Shown piece after piece: positions 29,696-37,919 of a stretch of 64,000 nt of DNA (position 1 is its first letter; every line of letters begins with the position of its first letter). This stretch comes from Desulfoferula mesophila (lineage in GTDB: Bacteria; Desulfobacterota; Desulfarculia; Desulfarculales; Desulfarculaceae): NCBI RefSeq assembly GCF_037076455.1, contig NZ_AP028679.1, positions 2,061,501 to 2,125,500 on the forward strand. The letters run 5' to 3'. The notes under the pieces are model-generated. The model had not been told where the DNA came from. It worked only from the letters and a program-made list of their open reading frames with translations, and did no database searches. Made by a program: the position numbers and the translations under genes.

Positions 29696-30406
29696 ATGTC
29701 CCTGCGGGTAATTTTGAGTTGCGCGCTGCTGTTGTCCCTGGCCCTGCCCGTCTGGGGGGCCGAGGACTACGCCGCCGCGCGCCAACGCATGGTGAGTGAG
29801 CAACTGGCCGCCCGCGACATAAAGGATCCCCGGGTGCTGGCGGCCATGGGTCAGGTGCCCCGGCACCTTTTCGTGCCGCCCGATCTGCGGGAAAAGGCCT
29901 ATGCCGACCACCCCCTGCCCATCGGCCAGGGACAGACCATTTCCCAACCCTATATCGTGGCCTTCATGAGCCAGGCCGTGGCCATAAAGCCGGGTGACAA
30001 GGTATTGGAGATCGGCACCGGCTCGGGCTACCAGGCGGCGGTCCTGGCGGCCATGGGGGCCGAGGTCTACAGCGTGGAGATTATTCCCGAGCTGGCCGTT
30101 CAGGCTTCCGAGCGCCTCAAGCGCCTGGGCTATAAGGTGCGGGTCATGGCGGGCGACGGCAATCTGGGCTGGCCCGGCGAGGCGCCCTTCGCGGCCATCC
30201 TGGTCACGGCCGGCGCCCGCAAGATACCCCCCAAGCTGGTGGAGCAGTTGAAACCGGGCGGGCGCATGATCTTGCCGTTGGGGCCGGACGTCTGGTCCGA
30301 GGAACTGACGCTGGTGAGCAAGGACGCCCAGGGCGGAGTGAGCAAGCGCTCCCTGCTGGCGGTGCGCTTCGTGCCCCTGGTGGACGGCGCCCAACCCAGG
30401 AAATAG
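29696..30406 (+). CDS. pcm: Protein-L-isoaspartate O-methyltransferase with signal peptide
   Basis: This 236-residue protein has a hydrophobic N-terminal segment ending in ALPVWGAEDY that looks like a cleavable signal peptide, followed by a complete PIMT domain: PRHLFVPPDLREKAY, IGQGQTISQPYIVAFM and the SAM-binding LEIGTGSGYQAAVLA. PIMT methylates damaged isoaspartyl residues with SAM. Export would put the enzyme where SAM is not expected, an unresolved oddity shared by other proteobacterial paralogues. The ATG at 29696 begins the signal sequence; the upstream extension is rejected. Confidence 0.9.
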   Translation: MSLRVILSCALLLSLALPVWGAEDYAAARQRMVSEQLAARDIKDPRVLAAMGQVPRHLFVPPDLREKAYADHPLPIGQGQTISQPYIVAFMSQAVAIKPGDKVLEIGTGSGYQAAVLAAMGAEVYSVEIIPELAVQASERLKRLGYKVRVMAGDGNLGWPGEAPFAAILVTAGARKIPPKLVEQLKPGGRMILPLGPDVWSEELTLVSKDAQGGVSKRSLLAVRFVPLVDGAQPRK

Positions 30407-30423
30407 ACCATGGGAGGTGGGTA

Positions 30424-30912
30424 ATGGAAATTTATCTGATGCAGCACGGCCCCAACCTGCCGCCGGAACAAGACCCCCAGGAGGGGCTGAGCCCGGAAGG
30501 GGAGGTGGTGGTAAGCCGTACCGCCGTGGCCTTGGCCCGCCTGGCCCTGCACCCCGGCCTCATGATCTCCAGCCCCAAGGCCAGGGCCCGCCAAAGCGCC
30601 GATATCGTTTCCCGGGCCCTGAATTACGATCCCACCCAAATTCTGGTTAGCGATCAGGTCAAGGCCATGACCGAGCCCGGCGACACCCTGCAATTCCTGG
30701 CCGCCCAGCAAGAGCAGGCTCCGCTGTTGGTGGTGGGGCATCTGCCCAACCTGGCCAAGGTGACCGCCGGGCTCTTGTCCGCCGCCGGACAGGCGCAGGT
30801 GGATTTCCAGAGGGGCGGCGTCTGCGCTCTCCAGGTGGAGGATCTGCCCCGGGGCAAGGGCAAGCTCCTTTGGTATTTGCCCCCCGCGGTCACCGCCCTC
30901 ATGGCGAACTGA
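30424..30912 (+). CDS. Histidine phosphatase family protein, SixA-like
   Basis: This 162-residue protein of the phosphoglycerate mutase-like superfamily resembles E. coli SixA: IYLMQHG near the start, GLSPEGE, SSPKARARQSADIV and LVVGHLPNLAKV. The usual RHG triad start is QHG here, so the first catalytic arginine is replaced by glutamine while the nucleophilic histidine is kept. It should remove phosphate from phosphohistidine, but the Q for R change could alter activity. The start has GGGAGGTGGGTA upstream. It is 17 bases after pcm, probably co-transcribed. Confidence 0.82.
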   Translation: MEIYLMQHGPNLPPEQDPQEGLSPEGEVVVSRTAVALARLALHPGLMISSPKARARQSADIVSRALNYDPTQILVSDQVKAMTEPGDTLQFLAAQQEQAPLLVVGHLPNLAKVTAGLLSAAGQAQVDFQRGGVCALQVEDLPRGKGKLLWYLPPAVTALMAN

Positions 30913-30977
30913 CCCGGAAAATCGGGCGCGAGCCCCAGGCCGCCGGGGCCGGACCCGAATTGTCAATTTCTTGCCGG

Positions 30978-31006
30978 TTGACCGCCTTTCAGCGTGCCAG
31001 TATTCT
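30978..31006 (+). promoter_or_regulatory. Sigma-70 type promoter of the MATE transporter gene
   Basis: TTGACC (30978-30983), a 17-base spacer and TATTCT (31001-31006); the start would be near 31013, about 34 bases before the ATG. Confidence 0.55.
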
Positions 31007-31046
31007 TGCAGCCTTTAGATCACCCCGCAAAATCGGGCGTTGAATT

Positions 31047-32447
31047 ATGGTGCGCGCAATGCTTCGGCGCTGGTCTCAACCAAACGGCTACCGCCAGGTC
31101 TTGGCCGTGGGTCTTCCTCTGGTGGTGAGCTTCGGCACCACCTCGTTGATCCACTTCACCGACCGGGTGTTTTTGGCCAATTACTCCGTGAACGCCATCG
31201 CCGCCGCCTTGCCGGCGGGTATCGCCTCGTTTCTGAGCATCTGTTTTTTCATGGGCGTGGTCAGCTACGTCAACGTCTTCGTGGCCCAATACGTGGGGGC
31301 CGGGGCCTTCCAGCGGGTGGGAGCCTCCCTGTGGCAGGGCATCTATTTTTCCCTGGCCTCGGCCCTGTTTTTGGCCTCGCTGTATTTCGTGGCCGAGCCG
31401 ATCTTCGCCTTTGCCGGCCACCATCCCGAGGTGATGCGCCTGGAGGTGATCTACTTCCGCATCCTCACCCTGGGGGCGGGGGCGGTGGTAATGGCCACCA
31501 CCCTGAGCTGCTTTTTCTCGGGCCGGGGGCTCACCCGCCCGGTGATGCTGGTCAACCTGGCCGGTGCCGCGCTGAACATCCCCCTGGACTACATACTCAT
31601 CAACGGGGTGGGCTGGTTCCCGGAGATGGGCATCGCCGGAGCGGCGTTGGCCACGGTGGCCTCCCAAGTGTTGGTGCTGCTGCTTTTCGCCCTGGCCGTT
31701 TTCACCCGCGGCCACGACCGCTGCTTCGCGGTGCGCCGGGCCCGGGCCTGGGACGGGGGGCTCATGCGGCGCATGTTGCGCTATGGCCTGCCCGGCGGGG
31801 TGCAGTTTTTTCTGGACATCCTGGTGTTCACCTTTTTCGTGTTCATGGTGGGCCGCCTGGGCCGGGCCGAGCTGGCGGCCACCAACATCGTCATGGCCAT
31901 CAACACCCTGTCGTTCATGCCCATGATCGGCATGTCCGTGGCGGTGAGCACTCTGGTGGGCCAGGCCATAGGCGCGGGCAAGCCCTCGGGAGGGGTGCGC
32001 GCCACCTCCAGTACCCTGCACATAGCCTTGGCTTACATGGGCCTGGTGGCCCTGGCCTTCGTGTTCTTGCCCCGCGAATTGCTGTATTTCTTCCACTCCG
32101 AGCACGCGGACGCCGCCTCCCAGGCCCGCATGCTGGAGCTGGGGGTGGAGCTGTTGCGCTTCGTGGCGGTCTACTCCCTGTTCGACGCCATGGCCCTGGT
32201 GTATATGGGCGCCCTCAAGGGAGCGGGCGACATCATGTTTGTGATGTGGACCATGGCTCTGGCCTGCCTGGGCATGGTCATCGCCCCCATGCTGCTGGGC
32301 GTGGAGCTGCTGGGCCTGGGGCTCTATTACATCTGGGGCTGCGTCACCTTCTACGTGGTGGTGCTGGGCCTGGTGTTCCGTTGGCGCTACGGCCGGGGAT
32401 TGTGGCAGAATATGCGGGTCATCGAGGCTACGGGAGCTGCCGACTAG
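31047..32447 (+). CDS. MATE family efflux transporter
   Basis: This 466-residue membrane protein has twelve predicted hydrophobic segments in two homologous halves, as in multidrug/toxin extrusion (NorM-like) carriers; the family exchanges drugs or metabolites for Na+ or H+. Recognisable are FTDRVFLANYSVNAIAAALP at the start of the first half and the equivalent FFVFMVGRLGRAELAATNIV in the second. It is transcribed from its own promoter at 30978-31006. The substrate is unknown. Confidence 0.9.
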   Translation: MVRAMLRRWSQPNGYRQVLAVGLPLVVSFGTTSLIHFTDRVFLANYSVNAIAAALPAGIASFLSICFFMGVVSYVNVFVAQYVGAGAFQRVGASLWQGIYFSLASALFLASLYFVAEPIFAFAGHHPEVMRLEVIYFRILTLGAGAVVMATTLSCFFSGRGLTRPVMLVNLAGAALNIPLDYILINGVGWFPEMGIAGAALATVASQVLVLLLFALAVFTRGHDRCFAVRRARAWDGGLMRRMLRYGLPGGVQFFLDILVFTFFVFMVGRLGRAELAATNIVMAINTLSFMPMIGMSVAVSTLVGQAIGAGKPSGGVRATSSTLHIALAYMGLVALAFVFLPRELLYFFHSEHADAASQARMLELGVELLRFVAVYSLFDAMALVYMGALKGAGDIMFVMWTMALACLGMVIAPMLLGVELLGLGLYYIWGCVTFYVVVLGLVFRWRYGRGLWQNMRVIEATGAAD

Positions 32448-32514
32448 GCCGGGCATTGTACCGGGGGCCCGATGGCCGGTCGGCCAAATTATCTCATCAA
32501 CTCGGAGCGTGCGC

Positions 32515-32859
32515 ATGAGCAGCGTGGCAAACATATCCTACCCGGCGGAGTTGCTGGATCAGCTCCCGGTGGCGGTGACCGTGCTGGACCGCGAGGGCAT
32601 CATCAAATACTACAATGAGCACGCGCCCCAGGTGGTGGACCGCAAGCCCGAATACCTGGGCCGCGACATCCGCGAGTTCCACCAGCCGGCCAGCAACGCC
32701 AAGATGGAGCGGATCTTCGCGGCCTATGCCCAGGGCGGGCGCGAGGAGTATTGCTGGCGGCTCAAACGGGGCGACAAGGAGTTCATGGTGAGGGTGCGGC
32801 CCTGGCTGGTGGACGGCCAATGGGCGGGCCTGGTGCACACGGTCATGCTCCTGGGCTAG
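32515..32859 (+). CDS. Single-domain PAS protein
   Basis: This 114-residue protein is made almost wholly of a PAS fold: LLDQLPVAVTVLDREG, IKYYNEHAPQ, YLGRDIREFH, then the beta strands VRVRPWLVDGQWAGLVHTVM. It resembles the PAS domain attached to DUF438 proteins. No output domain is present, so it must act through a partner or as a small ligand or redox sensor. GGAG precedes the ATG. The next gene (MFS transporter) begins within about ten bases, suggesting a shared transcript. Confidence 0.82.
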   Translation: MSSVANISYPAELLDQLPVAVTVLDREGIIKYYNEHAPQVVDRKPEYLGRDIREFHQPASNAKMERIFAAYAQGGREEYCWRLKRGDKEFMVRVRPWLVDGQWAGLVHTVMLLG

Positions 32860-32864
32860 AGCGC

Positions 32865-34154
32865 TTGCAAACCCCGGCCACCAAATACCCGCCGCTGTGG
32901 CTCAGTTGGCTGGTATGGGGCCTGGGGGCGCTGTTTTATCTGATGGCTTTTTATCAGCGGGTGGCCCCGGCGGTCATCACCCGCGAGCTCATGAGCCAGT
33001 TCGGCCTTTCCGCCGCCGCCTTGGGCAACCTTTCCGCCTATTATTTTTACGCCTACGTGGCCATGCAGATCCCCACCGGGGTGCTGGCCGACCACTGGGG
33101 GCCGCGCCGCCTGCTATCCTCAGGAGCCCTGGTGGCCGGGGCCGGTTCGCTGCTCTTCGGCCTGGCTCCCTCCCTGGGCTGGGCCGAGCTGGGACGCCTG
33201 CTGATCGGCGGGGCGGTGGCGGTGGCCTGGGTGGCGCTGCTTAAGCTGGCCGCCCACTGGTTCAACGCCAAGCGTTTCGCGGCCATCACCGGCATGGGCC
33301 TTTTGGTGGGGGTGATCGGGGCGGTCACCGCCGGGGCGCCCCTGCGCCTGCTGGTGGACGCCTTTGGCTGGCGGCCGGTGCTGGCCGCTTCGGGGGTCCT
33401 TACCCTGGCCATAGCCCTGGCCATCTGGCTGGTCATCCGCGACGACCCCAGCCAGCGCGGCTGGCGCAGCCATGCCCCGGCGCGGGCTCCGGACGGCGCC
33501 TCCCATGGAATTTTGGCCGGAGTGGCCCACATCTGGCGCTACCCCAACACCGTTCTGCTGTGCATCGCCGGAGGCGGGGTGGTGGGACCGGCGCTCACCT
33601 TCGCCGGGCTGTGGGGACCGCCCTACCTTTGCCAGCGCTACGGACTGACCCCGGCACAAGGCGGCCTGATCTGCTCGGTGCTCATGCTCTCCTGGGCCGT
33701 GGGCAGCCCCTTGGTGGGCGGTCTTTCCGACCGCATGGGCCGCCGCAAACCCGTGTATCTGGGCGGGACGGTGGTGGTGTTTCTGGGCTGGCTGGTGATG
33801 CTCTACTGGCCCGGCCTGCCCCTGACCGCCTTCGTGGGGGTGGGGGTGCTGGCCGGCCTGGCCACCGGCGGCATGATCCTTACCTTTGCCTGGTGCAAGG
33901 AATCGGTGCCCGTCCATCTTGGCGGCACGGTGAGCGGTGCGGCCAACATGGGGATAATGCTGGGGCCCACCCTGTTGCAGCCCACGGTGGGCTGGCTGCT
34001 GGACCTCAACTGGGGAGGAGCGGTGGTGCAGGGAGCGCGCGTCTACGACCTGTCCGCCTACCAGATCAGTTTCATCCCCATGGTGGCCTGGATCCTGTTG
34101 GCCGTGGTGCTCTTGGCCCTGGCCAGGGAAAGCCACTGCCGCCAATTGGTTTGA
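32865..34154 (+). CDS. Major facilitator superfamily transporter
   Basis: This permease of about 429 residues has twelve hydrophobic segments and the MFS motif A equivalents GVLADHWGPRRLL (loop 2-3) and GGLSDRMGRRKPVYL (loop 8-9). Substrate and direction are unknown. The start is uncertain: a TTG at 32865 directly follows the PAS gene, while an ATG at 32820 would overlap that gene by 40 bases; neither has a strong ribosome site, so coupling to PAS translation is likely. Confidence 0.85.
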   Translation: MQTPATKYPPLWLSWLVWGLGALFYLMAFYQRVAPAVITRELMSQFGLSAAALGNLSAYYFYAYVAMQIPTGVLADHWGPRRLLSSGALVAGAGSLLFGLAPSLGWAELGRLLIGGAVAVAWVALLKLAAHWFNAKRFAAITGMGLLVGVIGAVTAGAPLRLLVDAFGWRPVLAASGVLTLAIALAIWLVIRDDPSQRGWRSHAPARAPDGASHGILAGVAHIWRYPNTVLLCIAGGGVVGPALTFAGLWGPPYLCQRYGLTPAQGGLICSVLMLSWAVGSPLVGGLSDRMGRRKPVYLGGTVVVFLGWLVMLYWPGLPLTAFVGVGVLAGLATGGMILTFAWCKESVPVHLGGTVSGAANMGIMLGPTLLQPTVGWLLDLNWGGAVVQGARVYDLSAYQISFIPMVAWILLAVVLLALARESHCRQLV

Positions 34155-34233
34155 GCTAGGTTTGAGCCGGAGCGCTGTTGGTGGTAAACAGGGTTCAGGG
34201 ATAATCGGGCCGTTTGGAGCAAGGCATCGGGTT

Positions 34234-35175
34234 ATGCGACAAGCTGATTGGCAAGGACGTAGGGCTGTAGTCACCGGCGCGGCGGGCTTTTTGGGACGGC
34301 ACCTGATCAGGGCCTTGACCCAGGCTGGGGCCGAAGTGACGGCCCTGGACCGGGTAGCGCCGCCGACTGGCCTGCCGAACGGAGTGCGCTGGCGGCAGGT
34401 GGACCTGATGAGCCCCCAGGGCATGCGCCAAGGCTTGGAGCTTGATCCGGGTCAGGCTTCCCGGGCCATGCTGTTTCATCTGGCCGCCCTGAGCATGCCG
34501 GTGGATTGCGCCCGCGATCCCCAGATGGCCCGCGCCCTCAACGCCGACATGGCCACCGCTCTGGGCCGGGCCTGGCTGGAGGCCGGCGGGCGCGGTATGT
34601 TGTTCGCCTCCACCTGCCTGGTCTACGCTCCGGTGATAGACGGCAGCGACGTCCGCGAGGACTACCCGGTCCTGGCGCGCAACCCCTACACCGAGGCCAA
34701 GCTGACCGCCGAACAGGGTCTCACCTCCCTGGCGGCCGAGGGCGATCTGGCCCTGCGCATCGTGCGCTTGGGCAACGTCTACGGGCCGGGAGCCCATCCG
34801 GGTACCGTGGTGCCCGAGGCCATGGCCATGGCCCGCGCCGGCCAAACCCCGCTCATGCGCCGGCCCGGCGAGGAGCTGGACCTCATCTACGTGGACGACG
34901 TGATAGAAGGCATGCGGCGCCTGGCCGCCCTGGAGCCGGAGCCTGCCGACCGCGTCGTCAACCTGGGCTCGGGCCGGGGCTGGCGGGTGGCCAAGATGGC
35001 CGCCGAGGTCAGCCGCCTGGCCGGGGTGGACCCGCCGCCGGACGACCAGTCCCAGCCGGGCTGGGGCTATCGCCTGGTGCTGGACGTGAGCCTGCTGCGC
35101 CGTCTCACCGGCTGGTCGCCCCAAACCGAGCGCCTGTGGGGCCTGGAGCAGACCTGGCGGGCCTATAACGCCTGA
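34234..35175 (+). CDS. NAD-dependent epimerase/dehydratase family protein
   Basis: This 313-residue extended short-chain dehydrogenase has a Rossmann motif VTGAAGFLGRHL near residue 13 and the catalytic YxxxK as YTEAK near 150, with LIYVDDVIEGM near 215. It probably acts on a nucleotide sugar or on a hydroxy-steroid-like substrate. The ATG at 34234 has GGAGCAAGG upstream and starts close to the Rossmann fold; a longer frame from 34162 adds no conserved residues. It converges on the glycosyltransferase-like gene, which may hint at polysaccharide work, but they are on opposite strands. Confidence 0.85.
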   Translation: MRQADWQGRRAVVTGAAGFLGRHLIRALTQAGAEVTALDRVAPPTGLPNGVRWRQVDLMSPQGMRQGLELDPGQASRAMLFHLAALSMPVDCARDPQMARALNADMATALGRAWLEAGGRGMLFASTCLVYAPVIDGSDVREDYPVLARNPYTEAKLTAEQGLTSLAAEGDLALRIVRLGNVYGPGAHPGTVVPEAMAMARAGQTPLMRRPGEELDLIYVDDVIEGMRRLAALEPEPADRVVNLGSGRGWRVAKMAAEVSRLAGVDPPPDDQSQPGWGYRLVLDVSLLRRLTGWSPQTERLWGLEQTWRAYNA

Positions 35176-35206
35176 TCATGTTGCAGGCCCGCGAGCGGTC
35201 TGCCGT

Positions 35207-37876
35207 CTATTTTCCCACTGGAATTACGCTAAGGGCCAAACCCGCGGGCAGGGGCGCCTCCCGGCGGCTCAGGCGCAGGTAACGCGCCGTGGTTGGCGCC
35301 AGCTCCAGGCGCACCGGGCCGGGCATGGCGGCCATGGGCGCCAGGCCGGACCAGTATAGCCGGGAGGGCCAGCGGGCCTGGAACGTGGCCGGAGTAAAGG
35401 CCGCGCCGTCCCGGGAAAGCTCCAGGCGCAGACCGGCGGGGGTGAGGGTCTGGCCCTGGGGCGGCAGCAGCTCCACCTGGGCGAGCTTGCGCCCCGCTCC
35501 CAGATCGGCCACCAGGCCGTCTCCCTGGGGCAGCAACGTCAACTTTTGGCCCTGGGCGGCAGGCGGGGCCTGGGGCGGATCGGCGATGATAAGGCCGTAG
35601 CCGTGGGCCGTCTTGCTCTCGGCGCGCCATCCCGCGCCGCGCAGGGCGGCCAGGGCATAGCCCAGGCGGCCGCTTTCCACCGCGAAGAACAGGCGATGGT
35701 CATCGGGCAGCAGCCAGGAGGCCCGCAGGTACTTGGGCAACCAGTCCGGGTGGCCGTGGCGCAGGGCCTGGGGACGCATTTTCTCGGGCAGCCAGGCGGC
35801 CAGGCCGGGCGGGCACCAGACCTGGGCGTGGGGCCCCAGCTCCTGGCGTAGCCAATGGGCGGCGGCCTGGGGCTCGGGCCGGGGGGCTCCGGCCGCGCCC
35901 ACCAACAACTCCAGCACCGACCAGTTCCACTTGGGCCGATGGCCGACCTGCTCCAAACGCAGATAGCGCAGGTCATGGGGAGTAAAGCGCAGCTCTTGCC
36001 AGCTGTCGAAACGCAGGGCCACCAGCTTGTCGTCTCCGGTCCAGGCATAGGGCACCGGGTCCCCCTCCACCTCGGCCAACCGTTGCCAAGCCTGTCCGTC
36101 CACGCTGCCCATCACCCTAATGCGGTGGGGCGCGTCTTCAGCCATGCCGTTGAATAGCAGCACCTGGCATACCTGGGGCACCACGCGGCCCAGGTCCACC
36201 GCCACTTGCTGGCCCGGCTCCTGGCCCGCAAGGCTGCGCCAGCCCAGGTTGGCGTTGTGGTCCACCGCCCGATACGACCAGGCCGGGTTGGGTCCGGCCT
36301 GCACCCGCCACTCGGCGGGCGAGAGGGCCTGGGGATGCTGGGGCGGGGGAGTCACGTCGTAGAAGATGCGCCAGCCGCGCAATTCGTGCTCCTGAAAGCG
36401 GGCCCCCAGGGAAAGCAGGTTTTGCCGCAAACGGGGCACGGCGGGCTTGCCGATCTCGCAAAAAGCGAAGCGCTCGGCCCGGAGCAGGCCCCGCTCAAAG
36501 GCGGGGTTGCGGTCCTTGCGCGAGACCACGAACACCACCTTTTTGCGGCAATCAAAGGTGAGCACCGGGGCCACCCAATAGTGGGACACGTAGGCGTGGC
36601 TAACCCCCTGGGAGGCCAGGAAGCCCGACATATCTCTCGCCAGGGTGGTGAAGCCCTCGTAACGCGGTTTCAGGTCCGGGTCACCCAAGGGGGAAACCCG
36701 GTACACCCCCACCGCCAGAAGCACCGCCACCGCGCCCAGCCCGGCCCAGGCGGCCATCCGTCCCGCCACTCCCCGTTGCCCCAGGCGGTCAAAAGCCCAG
36801 GCCAGCAGCAAGGGCCACACCGCGTACAGGGGCACCAGATAGCGGTGGGTGCCCGAGGAGGAGAGGCCCATTACCCCGAACACCAGCACCACCGCGCCCA
36901 CGGTGAGCAGCAGCACCTCCGAGCCGTCGCCCCGGTTGCCCCACACCAGGCGCCGCACCAGGTTCTTGCCCCAGAAGATCAGCCCGGCCATGGCGCTGAG
37001 GCCGGTGAGCGCCAGCACCGCCTGGCTGAGTACGGGCACCACCACCGCGTCCTTGCCGCTTAGGGCGAAATAGTGAGCGCCCAACAAAACCGGCAGGCTG
37101 CGTTCCCAGATGAAGCGGAGGCTCTGCCAGAAAGGTTCCTTGGGCTTGGGGTGGAACATAAAGTAATAGGTGGACCAGTCGGTGACGACGTTGTGCCACC
37201 ACAGGGGCAGGCTGCCCAGGAAAAAAGCGGCCATCATCAGGGCGAAGGCCGGGCGGATCATCAGGCGGGGATCGCGCCGCCACCACACCAGGGCGCAGGG
37301 CAGGATGAAGTACACCGCCAGCATGTGGCACCACATCGCCACTCCGGCCAGCAGCCCGAACACCGCGCAGAGCCTGGCGTATTCTCTGGTGCCCGGCTCC
37401 CGGCGCAGGGCCCGCAGGGTGACCCAGATCAGCCATACCCCCAGGGCCAGGGTGTCGATGTAAATGGCCCGGGGCAACACCGAGTGCCAGATGAGGTAGA
37501 AGGGGCCCAGGGAGGCCAGGAACAGGGCCGCCAGGCCGGCCCGGCGTCCCCAGAGGTTCCGGCCGATGAGGTAGATGGCGGCCAGGTAGAACAGGGACAT
37601 GAAGGTGGGCGAGAGATACAGGCTCTGGCGGCTCACCCCGAACAGCGCGAAAAATCCGGCGGCCACAATGGACTCCAGACTGCCGCCGTAGTCCTGGCCC
37701 CAAAACATCAGGGGCAGGTGGCCTTCCAGGATGTCCATGCCCATGAGCCCCACCACCGCTTGGTCGGAGTCCAGGGACGGGGCCAGGAAAAATATGCCGC
37801 GCACCGCCAAGGCCAATAGGGCGATAACGGCGATCCACCACAGGGTGGAGGTGCCTTTTTCCAGATTTGGGCTCAC
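35207..37876 (-). CDS. GT39-like membrane glycosyltransferase with C-terminal discoidin-type domain
   Basis: This 889-residue protein starts with about twelve membrane segments; the first periplasmic loop carries the acidic motif LDSDQAVVG, placed as the catalytic Asp of ArnT/PMT-type glycosyltransferases using polyprenyl-phosphate sugars. Residues about 500-680 form an F5/8 type C (discoidin) carbohydrate-binding-like domain, and a further beta-rich segment ends the protein. The start is GTG behind AAGG. It follows 43 bases after another large membrane protein of similar design. The acceptor (lipid, glycan or protein) is unknown. Confidence 0.7.
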   Translation of the reverse strand: MSPNLEKGTSTLWWIAVIALLALAVRGIFFLAPSLDSDQAVVGLMGMDILEGHLPLMFWGQDYGGSLESIVAAGFFALFGVSRQSLYLSPTFMSLFYLAAIYLIGRNLWGRRAGLAALFLASLGPFYLIWHSVLPRAIYIDTLALGVWLIWVTLRALRREPGTREYARLCAVFGLLAGVAMWCHMLAVYFILPCALVWWRRDPRLMIRPAFALMMAAFFLGSLPLWWHNVVTDWSTYYFMFHPKPKEPFWQSLRFIWERSLPVLLGAHYFALSGKDAVVVPVLSQAVLALTGLSAMAGLIFWGKNLVRRLVWGNRGDGSEVLLLTVGAVVLVFGVMGLSSSGTHRYLVPLYAVWPLLLAWAFDRLGQRGVAGRMAAWAGLGAVAVLLAVGVYRVSPLGDPDLKPRYEGFTTLARDMSGFLASQGVSHAYVSHYWVAPVLTFDCRKKVVFVVSRKDRNPAFERGLLRAERFAFCEIGKPAVPRLRQNLLSLGARFQEHELRGWRIFYDVTPPPQHPQALSPAEWRVQAGPNPAWSYRAVDHNANLGWRSLAGQEPGQQVAVDLGRVVPQVCQVLLFNGMAEDAPHRIRVMGSVDGQAWQRLAEVEGDPVPYAWTGDDKLVALRFDSWQELRFTPHDLRYLRLEQVGHRPKWNWSVLELLVGAAGAPRPEPQAAAHWLRQELGPHAQVWCPPGLAAWLPEKMRPQALRHGHPDWLPKYLRASWLLPDDHRLFFAVESGRLGYALAALRGAGWRAESKTAHGYGLIIADPPQAPPAAQGQKLTLLPQGDGLVADLGAGRKLAQVELLPPQGQTLTPAGLRLELSRDGAAFTPATFQARWPSRLYWSGLAPMAAMPGPVRLELAPTTARYLRLSRREAPLPAGLALSVIPVGK

Positions 37877-37919
37877 TTGCCTTGTTTTCGTTTTCCAGTC
37901 ACGGTTGATCGCCGCTCCT

